DNA of 64,000 nucleotides from Caballeronia sordidicola (GTDB lineage Bacteria > Pseudomonadota > Gammaproteobacteria > Burkholderiales > Burkholderiaceae), in NCBI RefSeq assembly GCF_002220365.1, contig NZ_MTHB01000204.1, positions 1 to 64,000 of the forward strand, given 5' to 3'. The position numbers were made by a program, and so were the translations under genes. The notes under the pieces were generated by a model. The model was not told where the DNA came from. It searched no databases and worked only from the letters and a program-made list of their open reading frames with translations. Positions 35,533-43,769 of this stretch are shown piece after piece; the first letter of the stretch is position 1, and every line of letters begins with the position of its first letter.

Positions 35533-36426
35533 TCAGTTCCCGGGGTAGTGTCCGGCTGCAATGTCTTCCAACAGCGTCTCGTGCGTCGGCTCCCAGCCAA
35601 GCTGCGAACGCGTGCGTGCGCTGGAGGCCGGGGCGTCGGCACCGAAGAACATGCCCAGCCAGTCGAAGTGAGCCTGTGCGCGCTCGACGGGGATCGATTC
35701 CACCGGCACGTCCAGGAATTGTCCCAGCGCCGTCGCGATGTCACGCGTCGCGACGCCCTCTTCGGCGACAGCGTGCAGCACGCTGCCTGGTGTCGCCTTG
35801 TCGATCGCGAGTTGCACGAGCTTGCCGGCATCGAGCCGGTTCACCGCCGGCCAGCGGTTATGGCCCTCGCCGATGTAGCCCGACATGCGCTTTTCGCGAG
35901 CGATGCGCGCCAGCACCGCGACGAATCCGTGGTCAGCGCCCGCGCCATGCACCGTGGGAGCGAAGCGCACGACCATTGACCTGATACCGCGATCGGCCAA
36001 GCCCAACGTGTAGGCCGCGTTGGCAATGCGCGGATGGACCCCGGCGCTCGGCATGTCCGTCTCGGTGCCCACGCGGCCCGGGGCCAGCCCCAGTGTGCCC
36101 GAGGCGATCAGCAGCGGGCCGCCAGTGCCTTGCAGTACGTCGGCGAACGTGTCGATGGCCGCGCGGTCGGTCTGCGCAGCGGCCGCCATCTGCGAGAAAT
36201 CGTGGTTGTAGCCGAGGTGCACGACGCCCTCGGCTAGCGTCGCTGCGCCGCGCAGGCTGGCAAGGTCGTCCAGGCTGCCGCGCACCACTTCGGCACCAAG
36301 CTCGACGATCCTGGCTGCGGACGCGTCGTTGCGGGCGAGGCCGAGGACGTGGTGCCCTGCAGAAATGAGTTCCTTGACGCTGGCCGAACCGATCCAGCCC
36401 GAAGCGCCGGTGACGAGAATTCGCAT
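35533..36426 (-). CDS. Atypical/extended SDR: NAD(P)-dependent epimerase-like oxidoreductase
   Basis: A Rossmann-fold protein with the nucleotide-binding motif VTGASGWIG at residues 4-12 and a short-chain/epimerase body (VVHLGYNHDFS, RFAPTVHGAGADHGF, WPAVNRLDAGKLVQLAI). The 297-residue product starts at ATG 36426, 8 nt after AGGAG; an upstream in-frame ATG would lie inside the operator. The substrate cannot be read from sequence; relatives are often annotated as 3-beta-hydroxysteroid dehydrogenase-like. It is divergent from the TetR gene and both face two shared operators, so it is very probably its regulatory target. Confidence 0.9.
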   Translation of the reverse strand: MRILVTGASGWIGSASVKELISAGHHVLGLARNDASAARIVELGAEVVRGSLDDLASLRGAATLAEGVVHLGYNHDFSQMAAAAQTDRAAIDTFADVLQGTGGPLLIASGTLGLAPGRVGTETDMPSAGVHPRIANAAYTLGLADRGIRSMVVRFAPTVHGAGADHGFVAVLARIAREKRMSGYIGEGHNRWPAVNRLDAGKLVQLAIDKATPGSVLHAVAEEGVATRDIATALGQFLDVPVESIPVERAQAHFDWLGMFFGADAPASSARTRSQLGWEPTHETLLEDIAAGHYPGN

Positions 36427-36438
36427 GAGATGCTCCTT

Positions 36439-36459
36439 TGATGTCATTGAGTGACATCA
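36439..36459. promoter_or_regulatory. Operator 1 of the SDR/TetR pair
   Basis: Perfect inverted repeat TGATGTCA-N5-TGACATCA in the 78-bp intergenic gap, 12 bp upstream of the SDR start codon. Typical size and symmetry for a TetR-family dimer site. Confidence 0.8.
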
Positions 36460-36470
36460 GTATAGGCCTA

Positions 36471-36491
36471 TGATGTCACACTGTGTCAACA
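36471..36491. promoter_or_regulatory. Operator 2 of the SDR/TetR pair
   Basis: TGATGTCA-N5-TGTCAACA has the same 8-5-8 layout as operator 1, with six of eight matches in the right half. Its centre is 32 bp, about three helical turns, from that of operator 1 and it is nearer the TetR start, consistent with autoregulation. Confidence 0.65.
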
Positions 36492-36504
36492 CAAGAGAGA
36501 AAAT

Positions 36505-37071
36505 ATGGGTCGCTGGGAACCCGATGCTGAGAGCCGTTTCCGTGCTGCGGCCATTGAACTGTTCGGGGAGGTAGGCTACGAGCAGACGACCGTGGCAGCC
36601 ATCGCGGAACGCGCGGGGCTGACCGCGCGCACGTTCTTTCGCTACTTCGCCGACAAGCGCGAAGTGCTCTTCAATGGTTCCGAACGTCTTCAGCAGACGA
36701 TGGTCGATGCGCTGGCTCAGGCGCCGGCCGAGGTTTCAGCGATAGACGCGATCGCCGCCGCCTTGATGAAGGCCGGCGATTTCTTCGATGACGACCGCCG
36801 CCCGTTCGCGCGCCTGCGCAGCACGGTGATCGCGGCGAACACGGACCTGCGCGAGCGCGAGCTGATCAAGCTGGCGACGTTGTCCGCGGCGCTCGCACAG
36901 GCGCTGCGCGAGCGCGGTGTCGGCGAGCCGGACGCGAGCCTTGCGGCCGAGGCGGGCATCGCCGTCTTTCGGGTTGCGTTCGTGCAGTGGGTCAGCGAAT
37001 CCGAGCGACGCGGCTACGTCGGGATCGTGAAGGAGTCGCTTGCGCGACTGAGAATGCTCGCGGCCAGCTGA
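36505..37071 (+). CDS. TetR-family transcriptional regulator
   Basis: A 188-residue repressor with an N-terminal helix-turn-helix (about residues 10-56; TTVAAIAERAGLTARTFFRYFADKREVLF) and an all-helical ligand and dimer domain. The ligand is unknown. Divergent from the SDR gene across a 78-bp gap with two matching inverted repeats. The most economical reading is that it represses both itself and the SDR gene. Confidence 0.92.
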   Translation: MGRWEPDAESRFRAAAIELFGEVGYEQTTVAAIAERAGLTARTFFRYFADKREVLFNGSERLQQTMVDALAQAPAEVSAIDAIAAALMKAGDFFDDDRRPFARLRSTVIAANTDLRERELIKLATLSAALAQALRERGVGEPDASLAAEAGIAVFRVAFVQWVSESERRGYVGIVKESLARLRMLAAS

Positions 37072-37309
37072 CCGGTTTGCTTATGAGGCAGTGGGAGGGG
37101 AGAGAGACCTCATCAGCAGGCAAGTTGCGGGGAAATCATGCAAGAAATTCACGATCGGAGGAGAACCAAGGATTTCGCCGAAGGGTTCCGTGCTGATCTT
37201 GTTCACGGACCGACCAGCCATTGATCCTGAAGCCATAATCTTTAAGTTTGAAGAGATAGCAGTGAGCGTCGACGTTGTATCCGAAGAGGAATTGCATCAA
37301 ACCGTTTTT

Positions 37310-37718
37310 AATCTCTTAGGTGTGCACGACAAGTGTCGCACCGGGGCGCTTCGTTTTCGACGCAACGACAAGGCTCCGTTTCTAGGCGATGAGAACGATA
37401 TCGCTGCGCGTCCCTTCGTCCAGTTCGCCCTCCGGAGGCCCCGAGCTTGGCTCTGGAGCGCGACGAAGACAACACGGCGAGCGAAGCGGATGAATGGCTG
37501 CGGATGCTGATCGCCATGGCGGCTGATTGGGCGGAGCCCGGCACAAGGCCAGCGTGGTCGATCCGAATGGTCATCTGTGGATTGCGAAGTATCCTAGCGT
37601 TCGAGATGAGTTCGATGTCGGCGCATGGCAAATGGGGGTGTACACGCTGGCTAAGGCGTGCGGGCCTTGCGTTCCCGACGCACTTGGGTATTCCGAGGGT
37701 GTAATTAGTTTTGTGTAA
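37310..37718 (+). pseudogene. hipA-like kinase toxin remnant, two frameshifts, cut by the IS
   Basis: Three successive frames each carry HipA-like pieces. Residues such as NLLGVHDKCRTGALRFR and KAPFLGDE (37310-37424) are in one frame, PSLALERDEDNTASEADEWL (about 37441-37515) in a second, and LGGARHKASVVDPNGHLWIAKYPS with VGAWQMGVYTLAKACG (37527-37690) in a third. A TGA at 37524-37526 marks the second break. The third frame runs into the left inverted repeat of the IS and stops. The N-terminus and the kinase catalytic half are missing. HipA proteins phosphorylate glutamyl-tRNA synthetase. No hipB antitoxin is visible. Bases 37072-37309 hold no recognisable gene. Confidence 0.7.
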
Positions 37719-37722
37719 ACGG
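37695..37722 (+). repeat. IS256 left inverted repeat
   Basis: 28-bp end reading GAGGGTGT, six unmatched bases region, then TTTTGTGTAAACGG. Exact outer limit may be 2 bp further in. Confidence 0.8.
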
Positions 37723-37759
37723 TCATTTGGCAGGAGACTGCCAGCATCCAGGAGCAACG

Positions 37760-39010
37760 ATGACCGTAGTGAAGCGCAACAAACGAGTGAAACCCGATCC
37801 TGAGTTGGTGAAACTGGCGGACAGCCTGTTGGCGAACTACCAGAAGCCTGAGGATTTGATTGGCGAGAATGGCCTGCTCAAGCAGCTTACCAAGATGTTG
37901 GTCGAGCGGGCTCTGGAAACGGAGCTGTCAGAGCATTTGGGTCACGGCAAAAGCGAAACGGTAACCAATGCCACGGGCAACACGCGCAATGGCCACAGCG
38001 CCAAGACGTTGCAGGGCGAGTTTGGCGAATTACCGCTCGATATCCCGCGAGACCGTCAAGGCGCGTTCGAGCCGAAGCTGGTGACGCGCCACCAGACACG
38101 CTGGGCGGGCTTTGACGACAAGATCATCTCGCTGTACGCCCGCGGCTTGAGCGTGCGCGAGATCCAGGCTCATCTGGAAGAAATGTATGGCACGGAGGTT
38201 TCGCCCACGCTGATCTCGGCTGTGACCGATGCGGTGAGCGAGGAGGTGAAGCTTTGGCAAGGCCGCCCGCTCGACGCGCTGTACCCGATCATTTATCTGG
38301 ACTGCATCCACGTCAAGGTACGCGACAGCGGGCCTGTGCGTACCAAGGCGGTGTACTTGGCGATTGGCGTGAACATGAACGGCCACAAGGAGGTTCTGGG
38401 GTTGTGGATCGCCCAGACCGAGGGTGCCAAGTTCTGGCTACAGGTGGTGACGGAGTTGAAGACGCGCGGCGTGCAGGACATCTTCATCGCCTGTGTGGAC
38501 GGGCTCAAGGGCTTTCCAGAAGCGATTGAAGCGGTCTATCCGAAAGCGACGGTGCAGCTTTGTATCGTGCACATGGTGCGCAACAGCCTAAACTTCGTGT
38601 CTTGGAAACTGCAGCGCGAAGTCGCCGCCGATCTGAGGACGATTTATACGTCGACGACCGTCGAGGTGGCCGAGCAGATGCTCAGCGCCTTTGAAGCCAA
38701 ATGGGATAAGGAATACCCGTCGGTCGGCCAGAGCTGGAGGCGCAACTGGGCCCGAGTGATCCCGTTCTTCAACTACCCGCCGGAGATCCGAAAAGTGATT
38801 TATACGACCAACGCGATCGAATCGATCAACATGAGCCTTCGCAAAGTCATCAAGACCCGAAGCTCATTTCCAACCGACGACGCAGTAACCAAGCTGTTTT
38901 ACCTGGCGTTGAACAACATCAGCAAGAAATGGTCGATGCCAATCAGAGACTGGAAGGCGGCTCTAAACCGCTTCGCTATCCAGTTCGAAGACCGGATGTC
39001 GCCGGGTTAA
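37760..39010 (+). CDS. IS256-family transposase
   Basis: A DDE transposase of the mutator class, 416 residues and apparently intact. It has the first Asp in YLDCIHVKVRD, the second in ACVDGLKGFPEAI, the C/H segment in QLCIVHMVRNSL, and the catalytic Glu in TTNAIESINMSLRK. I start at ATG 37760, which follows AGGAG by 6 nt, rather than the longer frame from 37727. It should be active if expressed. Confidence 0.95.
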   Translation: MTVVKRNKRVKPDPELVKLADSLLANYQKPEDLIGENGLLKQLTKMLVERALETELSEHLGHGKSETVTNATGNTRNGHSAKTLQGEFGELPLDIPRDRQGAFEPKLVTRHQTRWAGFDDKIISLYARGLSVREIQAHLEEMYGTEVSPTLISAVTDAVSEEVKLWQGRPLDALYPIIYLDCIHVKVRDSGPVRTKAVYLAIGVNMNGHKEVLGLWIAQTEGAKFWLQVVTELKTRGVQDIFIACVDGLKGFPEAIEAVYPKATVQLCIVHMVRNSLNFVSWKLQREVAADLRTIYTSTTVEVAEQMLSAFEAKWDKEYPSVGQSWRRNWARVIPFFNYPPEIRKVIYTTNAIESINMSLRKVIKTRSSFPTDDAVTKLFYLALNNISKKWSMPIRDWKAALNRFAIQFEDRMSPG

Positions 39011-39018
39011 ACGAAAAC

Positions 39019-39046
39019 CCGTTTACACAAAATTCGGGACACCCCC
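39019..39046 (-). repeat. IS256 right inverted repeat
   Basis: Read on the minus strand: GGGGGTGT, a diverged centre, then TTTTGTGTAAACGG, matching the left end outside the centre. Confidence 0.8.
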
Positions 39047-39142
39047 TGGCACCTCGGCACTGACCCCGACCGCTAACCCCGGAACCGTGCACCTCGCCCC
39101 CGCTCCGCCCGCCCCCCGCCCCCATTCAAGTGCGAACGAAAA

Positions 39143-40336
39143 TCACCGTCCATTCAATCCGCGTTCCAGATCCCCTCGAATATCCCCGGCATTTTCCAAT
39201 CCCACCGCTAACCGGATCAACCCCTCGCGAATCCCCGCCGCTTCGCGCACCTCGGGCGTCAACCGTCCGTGCGTTGTCGTCGATGGATGGGTAATGGTCG
39301 TACGCGTATCCCCAAGATTGCCGGTGATCGAACAGATCTTGGTGGCATCAATCACCCGCCACGCATTCGCACGCTGCTCTTCACGCGTCTCGCCCTTCAA
39401 CTCGAACGACACAATCGCCCCACCCGCCTTCTGCTGTTTCTTCGCAATCGCGTATTGCGGATGCGACTCGAGCCCCGGATAAAACACGCGCTCGATCGCC
39501 GGATGCGTCTCCAGCCAGCGCGCGATTTCCAGCGCATTCGCCGACTGCTTCTCCACTCGCAACGACAGCGTCTCCATCCCCTTCAGCAACACCCATGCGT
39601 TGAACGCGGACAACGTCGGCCCTGCGCTGCGCACGAAAGGAAACACCTTCTCCATGATGAACTGCTTCGACCCGACCAACGCGCCGCCCAGCACACGCCC
39701 CTGACCATCGAGGAACTTGGTCGCCGAGTGCATGACGACATCAGCACCAAGCTTAAGCGGCTGCTGCAGCGCCGGACTACAGAAGCAGTTATCGACGACA
39801 AACAACGCACCCACTTCCTTCGAAATCTTTCCGATCGCCTCGATATCCGCGATTTCGGTCAGCGGATTCGACGGCGTCTCCAGGAAGAACATCTTCGTCT
39901 CAGGACGCACGGCAGCACGCCATTCATCAAGATTGGTGGCATCGACGAACGTGGTCGTGATCCCGAACTTCGTGAAGATCTGCGAGAACATCCCGATCGT
40001 CGAGCCGAACAAGCTCTTCGAACTGACCAGATGATCGCCCTGCTGCATCGAACACATCACCACCGACATGATCGCGGCCATGCCTGAGGCCGTCGCCATG
40101 CACGCCTCGCCGCCTTCCAGCGCCGCCAAGCGGTTCTGGAACATCGCGACGGTCGGATTGGTGAAGCGCGAGTACGTGTAAGCCTCTTCGGAGTTCTTGA
40201 AGCTCTGCGCAGCATGCGCGGCGCTCTCGAACACAAAGCTCGACGTCAGGAAAATCGCTTCAGAGTGCTCGTTGAACTCGCTGCGCAACGTTCCCGCGCG
40301 CACGGCGAGCGTATCGAAGTTGAGGTTTTCGTCCAT
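39143..40336 (-). CDS. metZ: O-succinylhomoserine sulfhydrylase
   Basis: A PLP enzyme of the Cys/Met metabolism family that makes homocysteine directly from O-succinylhomoserine and sulfide for methionine synthesis. The product is 397 residues, with YTYSRFTNPTV, the ATASGMAAI loop, the PLP lysine in HSATKFLDGQGR and SAGPTLSAFNAWVLLKGMETL. I start at the ATG at 40336 (MDENLNFDTLAVRAG); in-frame ATGs at 40351 and 40357 are also possible. It is the last gene of the minus-strand block before the IS. Confidence 0.94.
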   Translation of the reverse strand: MDENLNFDTLAVRAGTLRSEFNEHSEAIFLTSSFVFESAAHAAQSFKNSEEAYTYSRFTNPTVAMFQNRLAALEGGEACMATASGMAAIMSVVMCSMQQGDHLVSSKSLFGSTIGMFSQIFTKFGITTTFVDATNLDEWRAAVRPETKMFFLETPSNPLTEIADIEAIGKISKEVGALFVVDNCFCSPALQQPLKLGADVVMHSATKFLDGQGRVLGGALVGSKQFIMEKVFPFVRSAGPTLSAFNAWVLLKGMETLSLRVEKQSANALEIARWLETHPAIERVFYPGLESHPQYAIAKKQQKAGGAIVSFELKGETREEQRANAWRVIDATKICSITGNLGDTRTTITHPSTTTHGRLTPEVREAAGIREGLIRLAVGLENAGDIRGDLERGLNGR

Positions 40337-40399
40337 GTTCGTGTTTTCCATTCCCATCTATTCCATCTATCCAATAGCCCGGCCAAAAAACCGGGACGC

Positions 40400-40434
40400 A
40401 AAAAAGCCCGCTTCTGCGTCAGCATGAGCGGGCT
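40400..40434 (-). terminator. Minus-strand terminator between purF and metZ
   Basis: On the minus strand AGCCCGCT pairs with AGCGGGCT across a 14-nt loop, followed by six T. It closes the accD-purF transcript; metZ must then have its own promoter. Confidence 0.85.
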
Positions 40435-40618
40435 CGGTGCGGAAAAGCCTGTAGCGTCGCCGGCGCGTGGGTTAGATTCGCCACCGGTTCGCTTTAGCTG
40501 TTTCGGGTTCCGACTCAAGCTAAACATCTAGCCCGTTCATCAAAACCCGCGTCCGCAAGCTGATCTCAAATCGACGCAAACCCAATCCTATCACGACTGT
40601 CAAACGCTTATCGCGCGC

Positions 40619-42169
40619 TCACTCCACCGACAACTGCAAGTGCAACTGCGAACGCGATACATCACCGCCTTCCATTGCTTCACTCGCGGCATCGCGATCC
40701 GACTGCGCTTGCGGCGCCAAGCGCGACTTTTCCAGACGATCGAGATAAGCCGAGTCAATGTCACCGGTGATGTAGTTGCCATCGAAGCACGATGCATCGA
40801 ACTCACGCAGCGCCGGATTGATGTCGCGAATGGCTTGCTTCAAATCCGCCACATCCTGATACACCAGATGATCCGCGCCTATCATGCGCGCCACTTCCTC
40901 GTCCGTTCGGCCATGGGCGACCAGTTCGCCGCGGGTGGGCATGTCGATGCCATACACGTTCGGATACTTTACCGGCGGCGCAGCGGACGCGAAGATCACT
41001 TTGGCCGCGCCTGCATCGCGCGCCATCTGCACGATTTCATGCGATGTCGTGCCGCGCACGATGGAGTCATCCACGATCAGCACGTTCTTGCCCTTGAACT
41101 CGATTGCCATCGCGTTCAACTTCTGGCGCACCGACTTCTTGCGCACAGCCTGGCCCGGCATGATGAAGGTGCGGCCAACATAGCGATTCTTGAAGAAACC
41201 TTCGCGATACTCCACGCCCAGCTTCGCGGCCACTTGCATGGCGGCGGGACGCGACGAATCGGGGATCGGCATGACCACGTCGATAGGCACGTCCGGCAGC
41301 ACGCGCTTGATCTTCTCGGCGAGGTAATCGCCCATGCGCAGGCGCGCGTTGTAGACCGGCACGCCGTCAAGGCACGAATCGGGACGCGCGAGATACACGA
41401 GTTCGAAGATGCAGGGGTTCAGGCTCGGGTTCTCGGCACATTGCTGGCTGTGCAGGTTGCCGTCGTTATCGATGAAAATGGCTTCGCCCGGCTCCACGTC
41501 ACGCACGAACTCGAAGCCGATACCTTCAACGGCCACCGATTCCGACGCCACCATCCATTCCACGCCCGTCGCGGTTTCCTGCTTGCCGAGGACGAGCGGA
41601 CGGATGCCGAACGGATCGCGGAAAGCAACGAGGCCGTAACCCGCGATCAGCGAGACGATGGCATAAGAACCCTTCACTCGCCGATGCACACCGCTCACGG
41701 CCTTGAACAACGCGGCCGGATCGAGTTCCAGGCCGGAGCTGGACAACTGCAGTTCATGCGCGAAGACGTTGAGCAGGACTTCCGTATCCGACGCGGTGTT
41801 GATGTGCCGGCGATCGATCCGGAACATCTCTTCCTTCAACTGCGGCCAGTTCGTGAGGTTGCCGTTGTGCGCGAGGATGATGCCGAATGGTGCGTTCACG
41901 TAGAACGGCTGGGCTTCTTCCTCGCTCGATGCCGATCCGGCCGTCGGATACCGCACCTGGCCAATGCCGACATTACCCGGCAGGCTGCGCATGTTGCGCG
42001 TGCGGAACACGTCGCGCACCATGCCGTTGGCCTTATGCATGTGGAAGTTATTGCCGTTAGCCGTCGCAATGCCAGCCGCGTCCTGCCCGCGATGCTGCAG
42101 CAGCAGCAAGCTGTCATAAATCAACTGATTAACGGGAGTCTGGGAAACTACGCCTACGATGCCGCACAT
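40619..42169 (-). CDS. purF: Amidophosphoribosyltransferase
   Basis: First committed step of purine synthesis: PRPP plus glutamine to phosphoribosylamine. I start at the ATG at 42169 so that Cys2 of MCGIVGVV is the N-terminal nucleophile after Met removal; the longer open frame upstream is spurious. The 516-residue product has the glutaminase domain with HNGNLTN, and the PRPP-binding motif NVLIVDDSIVRGTT. Downstream of cvpA, as in E. coli. Confidence 0.97.
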   Translation of the reverse strand: MCGIVGVVSQTPVNQLIYDSLLLLQHRGQDAAGIATANGNNFHMHKANGMVRDVFRTRNMRSLPGNVGIGQVRYPTAGSASSEEEAQPFYVNAPFGIILAHNGNLTNWPQLKEEMFRIDRRHINTASDTEVLLNVFAHELQLSSSGLELDPAALFKAVSGVHRRVKGSYAIVSLIAGYGLVAFRDPFGIRPLVLGKQETATGVEWMVASESVAVEGIGFEFVRDVEPGEAIFIDNDGNLHSQQCAENPSLNPCIFELVYLARPDSCLDGVPVYNARLRMGDYLAEKIKRVLPDVPIDVVMPIPDSSRPAAMQVAAKLGVEYREGFFKNRYVGRTFIMPGQAVRKKSVRQKLNAMAIEFKGKNVLIVDDSIVRGTTSHEIVQMARDAGAAKVIFASAAPPVKYPNVYGIDMPTRGELVAHGRTDEEVARMIGADHLVYQDVADLKQAIRDINPALREFDASCFDGNYITGDIDSAYLDRLEKSRLAPQAQSDRDAASEAMEGGDVSRSQLHLQLSVE

Positions 42170-42306
42170 GGCATGGTCCTTCAAAGAGACGAAACGGGTC
42201 CAAAAGGCGTATCGGAGCAACGAATGCAGGCAGCCCCTGACGGGGGACAAGACTGCAGGGTGTTGCGCCGAGCCGTAGCAAGATTCTCGGGTAGCGGGCC
42301 AGAACG

Positions 42307-42843
42307 TCATTGCGCAGGCGTGGCGGGCGGATCTTGCGGGCCGTCCGGCGTGGTGCGCAGGTACGCGGCGAGCGTATCGGGAAGCAGCGGTTTCAGTTCT
42401 CGAACGCCTTGTTCGGCCGCGGGCCGGAACAACGCGTTACGCCAGAAATCGTGTTGTGGCAGTTCGGTCAAGCCCGCGAGGGCGACCAGGATCACTACCA
42501 GAATGGCCCCTCTCACGAGGCCGAACAAAAGTCCAAGCGACCGGTCGATACCGCGCAGCCCGACCACCTCGGTCACGCGCGTCAACAACGCGCCAGCCAC
42601 GCTCGACACCACCAGCACGCCCGCGACGATCAACAAAAACGCGATCAGCCATTGGGTCAGCGCCCCGCCCGGCCAATGCGCCGGAATGTACGGCACGACC
42701 ATTGCGACAAAACGCCCCGCGATCAACAGTGCCGCGATCCAGCCGATCAGGCCGAACACTTCGGCCAGCAGGCCGCGCCACATGCCGCGCAGCGCGGACA
42801 GGCCGATCACGGCCATCACCGCGTAGTCGAAACTCGTAAACAT
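42307..42843 (-). CDS. cvpA: CvpA family membrane protein
   Basis: An inner-membrane protein with four predicted helices (about residues 6-25, 28-50, 62-86 and 101-125), named for colicin V production in E. coli and later tied to envelope stress tolerance. The 178-residue product starts FTSFDYAVMAVIGLSALRGMWRG, the conserved family opening, and ends with a Pro-rich tail. It precedes purF by 137 bp. Confidence 0.94.
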   Translation of the reverse strand: MFTSFDYAVMAVIGLSALRGMWRGLLAEVFGLIGWIAALLIAGRFVAMVVPYIPAHWPGGALTQWLIAFLLIVAGVLVVSSVAGALLTRVTEVVGLRGIDRSLGLLFGLVRGAILVVILVALAGLTELPQHDFWRNALFRPAAEQGVRELKPLLPDTLAAYLRTTPDGPQDPPATPAQ

Positions 42844-42849
42844 CTACAG

Positions 42850-43734
42850 CTAGTTCGCCGGCGCGTTATTGCTGCCGCCGCCCAGCCCGGCTTGCCGCAC
42901 CTTCACCAGCGCCGCCGATGCAGCCGTCCGGTCAGCGAACGGACCAGCACGCAACAACGTGCGAGTGGTGCCGTCAGCCTGTTTCCGATGTTCGACATAT
43001 GCGGGCACTCCCGCCGCCTTCAACTTGGTCACCCAGCCTTGAGCCGCCGTGTCGTCATCGAAGGTACCGATCTGGACCACAAAACGGCTTCCCGCCGGGG
43101 AGGCCGGTGTGTTCGGTTTCGGGGTGGCTGCGGTAGCTGCAGGCGCGTCCACCGGCGGCTTGGCGGCCGTTGCTGCGGGTGGGGGCGCCACCGGCTTCGC
43201 TTCGGGCTGCGGTGCGGCGGCCTTGGCCTGCGCCTGGGTTTCTACGGGTTTAGAGGCTTGCTTCGAGTCGGGCTTTAAAGCGGATTTCGAGTCGGGCTTT
43301 GAAGCCACCGCCGCTGCATTGTCCGGAGCCGCGGCCGGACCGTCCGGCGCTACGCCGGCTTGCGTATCGGCTGACGAATCAACCGCGCCGCCATCGGTCG
43401 CGTCGTTATGACTCGTCTTGGGCAAAGGCGCAGCCGGGCGTGCCGGGATATCGATCGAGATGTCGTCGGTGACGGGCTTCGGATGCGAATCCAGCACCAT
43501 TGGCAGGATGATCACCGCCGCCGCGACCAGCGCGAGCGCGCCGACCAGACGCCGCCGCGCACGCTGCTTTTCAGGCAGGGTGGGGTCCAGCATCATTGCA
43601 TCGGCTTCAGGACGGTCGGTGCGGCGCGTCCGGCGTTCGGTACGCACGGTCTGACGCGAGCCGCGCGGGGAGTCGGAGTATGCGTCGCGACCTGAGGGCG
43701 CGTCGTCTTTCTTGCCGAACGAGAAAAAGGACAT
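42850..43734 (-). CDS. SPOR domain-containing protein (DedD-like)
   Basis: A bitopic inner-membrane protein whose C-terminal SPOR domain binds denuded peptidoglycan at the division site. The 294-residue product from ATG 43734 (MSFFSFGKKDD) has a charged cytoplasmic part, one membrane helix (about 62-82), a long Ala/Pro/Lys-rich periplasmic linker with repeated KPDSK motifs, and a SPOR domain at about 215-285 (GSRFVVQIGTFDDDTAAQGWVTKLKAAG). The folC-dedD-cvpA-purF order is conserved from E. coli to Burkholderia. Confidence 0.93.
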   Translation of the reverse strand: MSFFSFGKKDDAPSGRDAYSDSPRGSRQTVRTERRTRRTDRPEADAMMLDPTLPEKQRARRRLVGALALVAAAVIILPMVLDSHPKPVTDDISIDIPARPAAPLPKTSHNDATDGGAVDSSADTQAGVAPDGPAAAPDNAAAVASKPDSKSALKPDSKQASKPVETQAQAKAAAPQPEAKPVAPPPAATAAKPPVDAPAATAATPKPNTPASPAGSRFVVQIGTFDDDTAAQGWVTKLKAAGVPAYVEHRKQADGTTRTLLRAGPFADRTAASAALVKVRQAGLGGGSNNAPAN

Positions 43735-43769
43735 GGTTGGCTTTTGCGAGAGGCTGGCCGGCCGTCCGT

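Larger units (their letters stand above)
37695..39046 (+). mobile_element. IS256-family insertion sequence
   Basis: About 1.35 kb with one intact transposase gene, bounded by imperfect 28-bp inverted repeats. Outer bases G(A/G)GGGTGT and inner bases TTTTGTGTAAACGG match between the ends, with six or seven mismatches in between. The flanks (GTATTCCGA on the left, CCTGGCACC on the right) do not form the 8-9 bp target duplication expected of the family. It lies between a broken hipA and the metZ end of a core block. Confidence 0.88.

Noticed and set aside
37680..39060. 8-9 bp target-site duplication at the IS256 ends
   Set aside because: Checked with outer limits at 37695 or 37697 and 39044 or 39046; the flanking octamers and nonamers do not match.
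32740..39142. Duplicate of the guaA 3' end as an attachment site
   Set aside because: Looked for the terminal guaA sequence again between 35 and 39.1 kb by eye and saw none; no integrase gene is present either.
40640..42826. 728-codon plus-strand open frame
   Set aside because: Lies antisense to purF and cvpA, which have full family signatures. His/Arg-rich content is typical of the complement of high-GC coding DNA.
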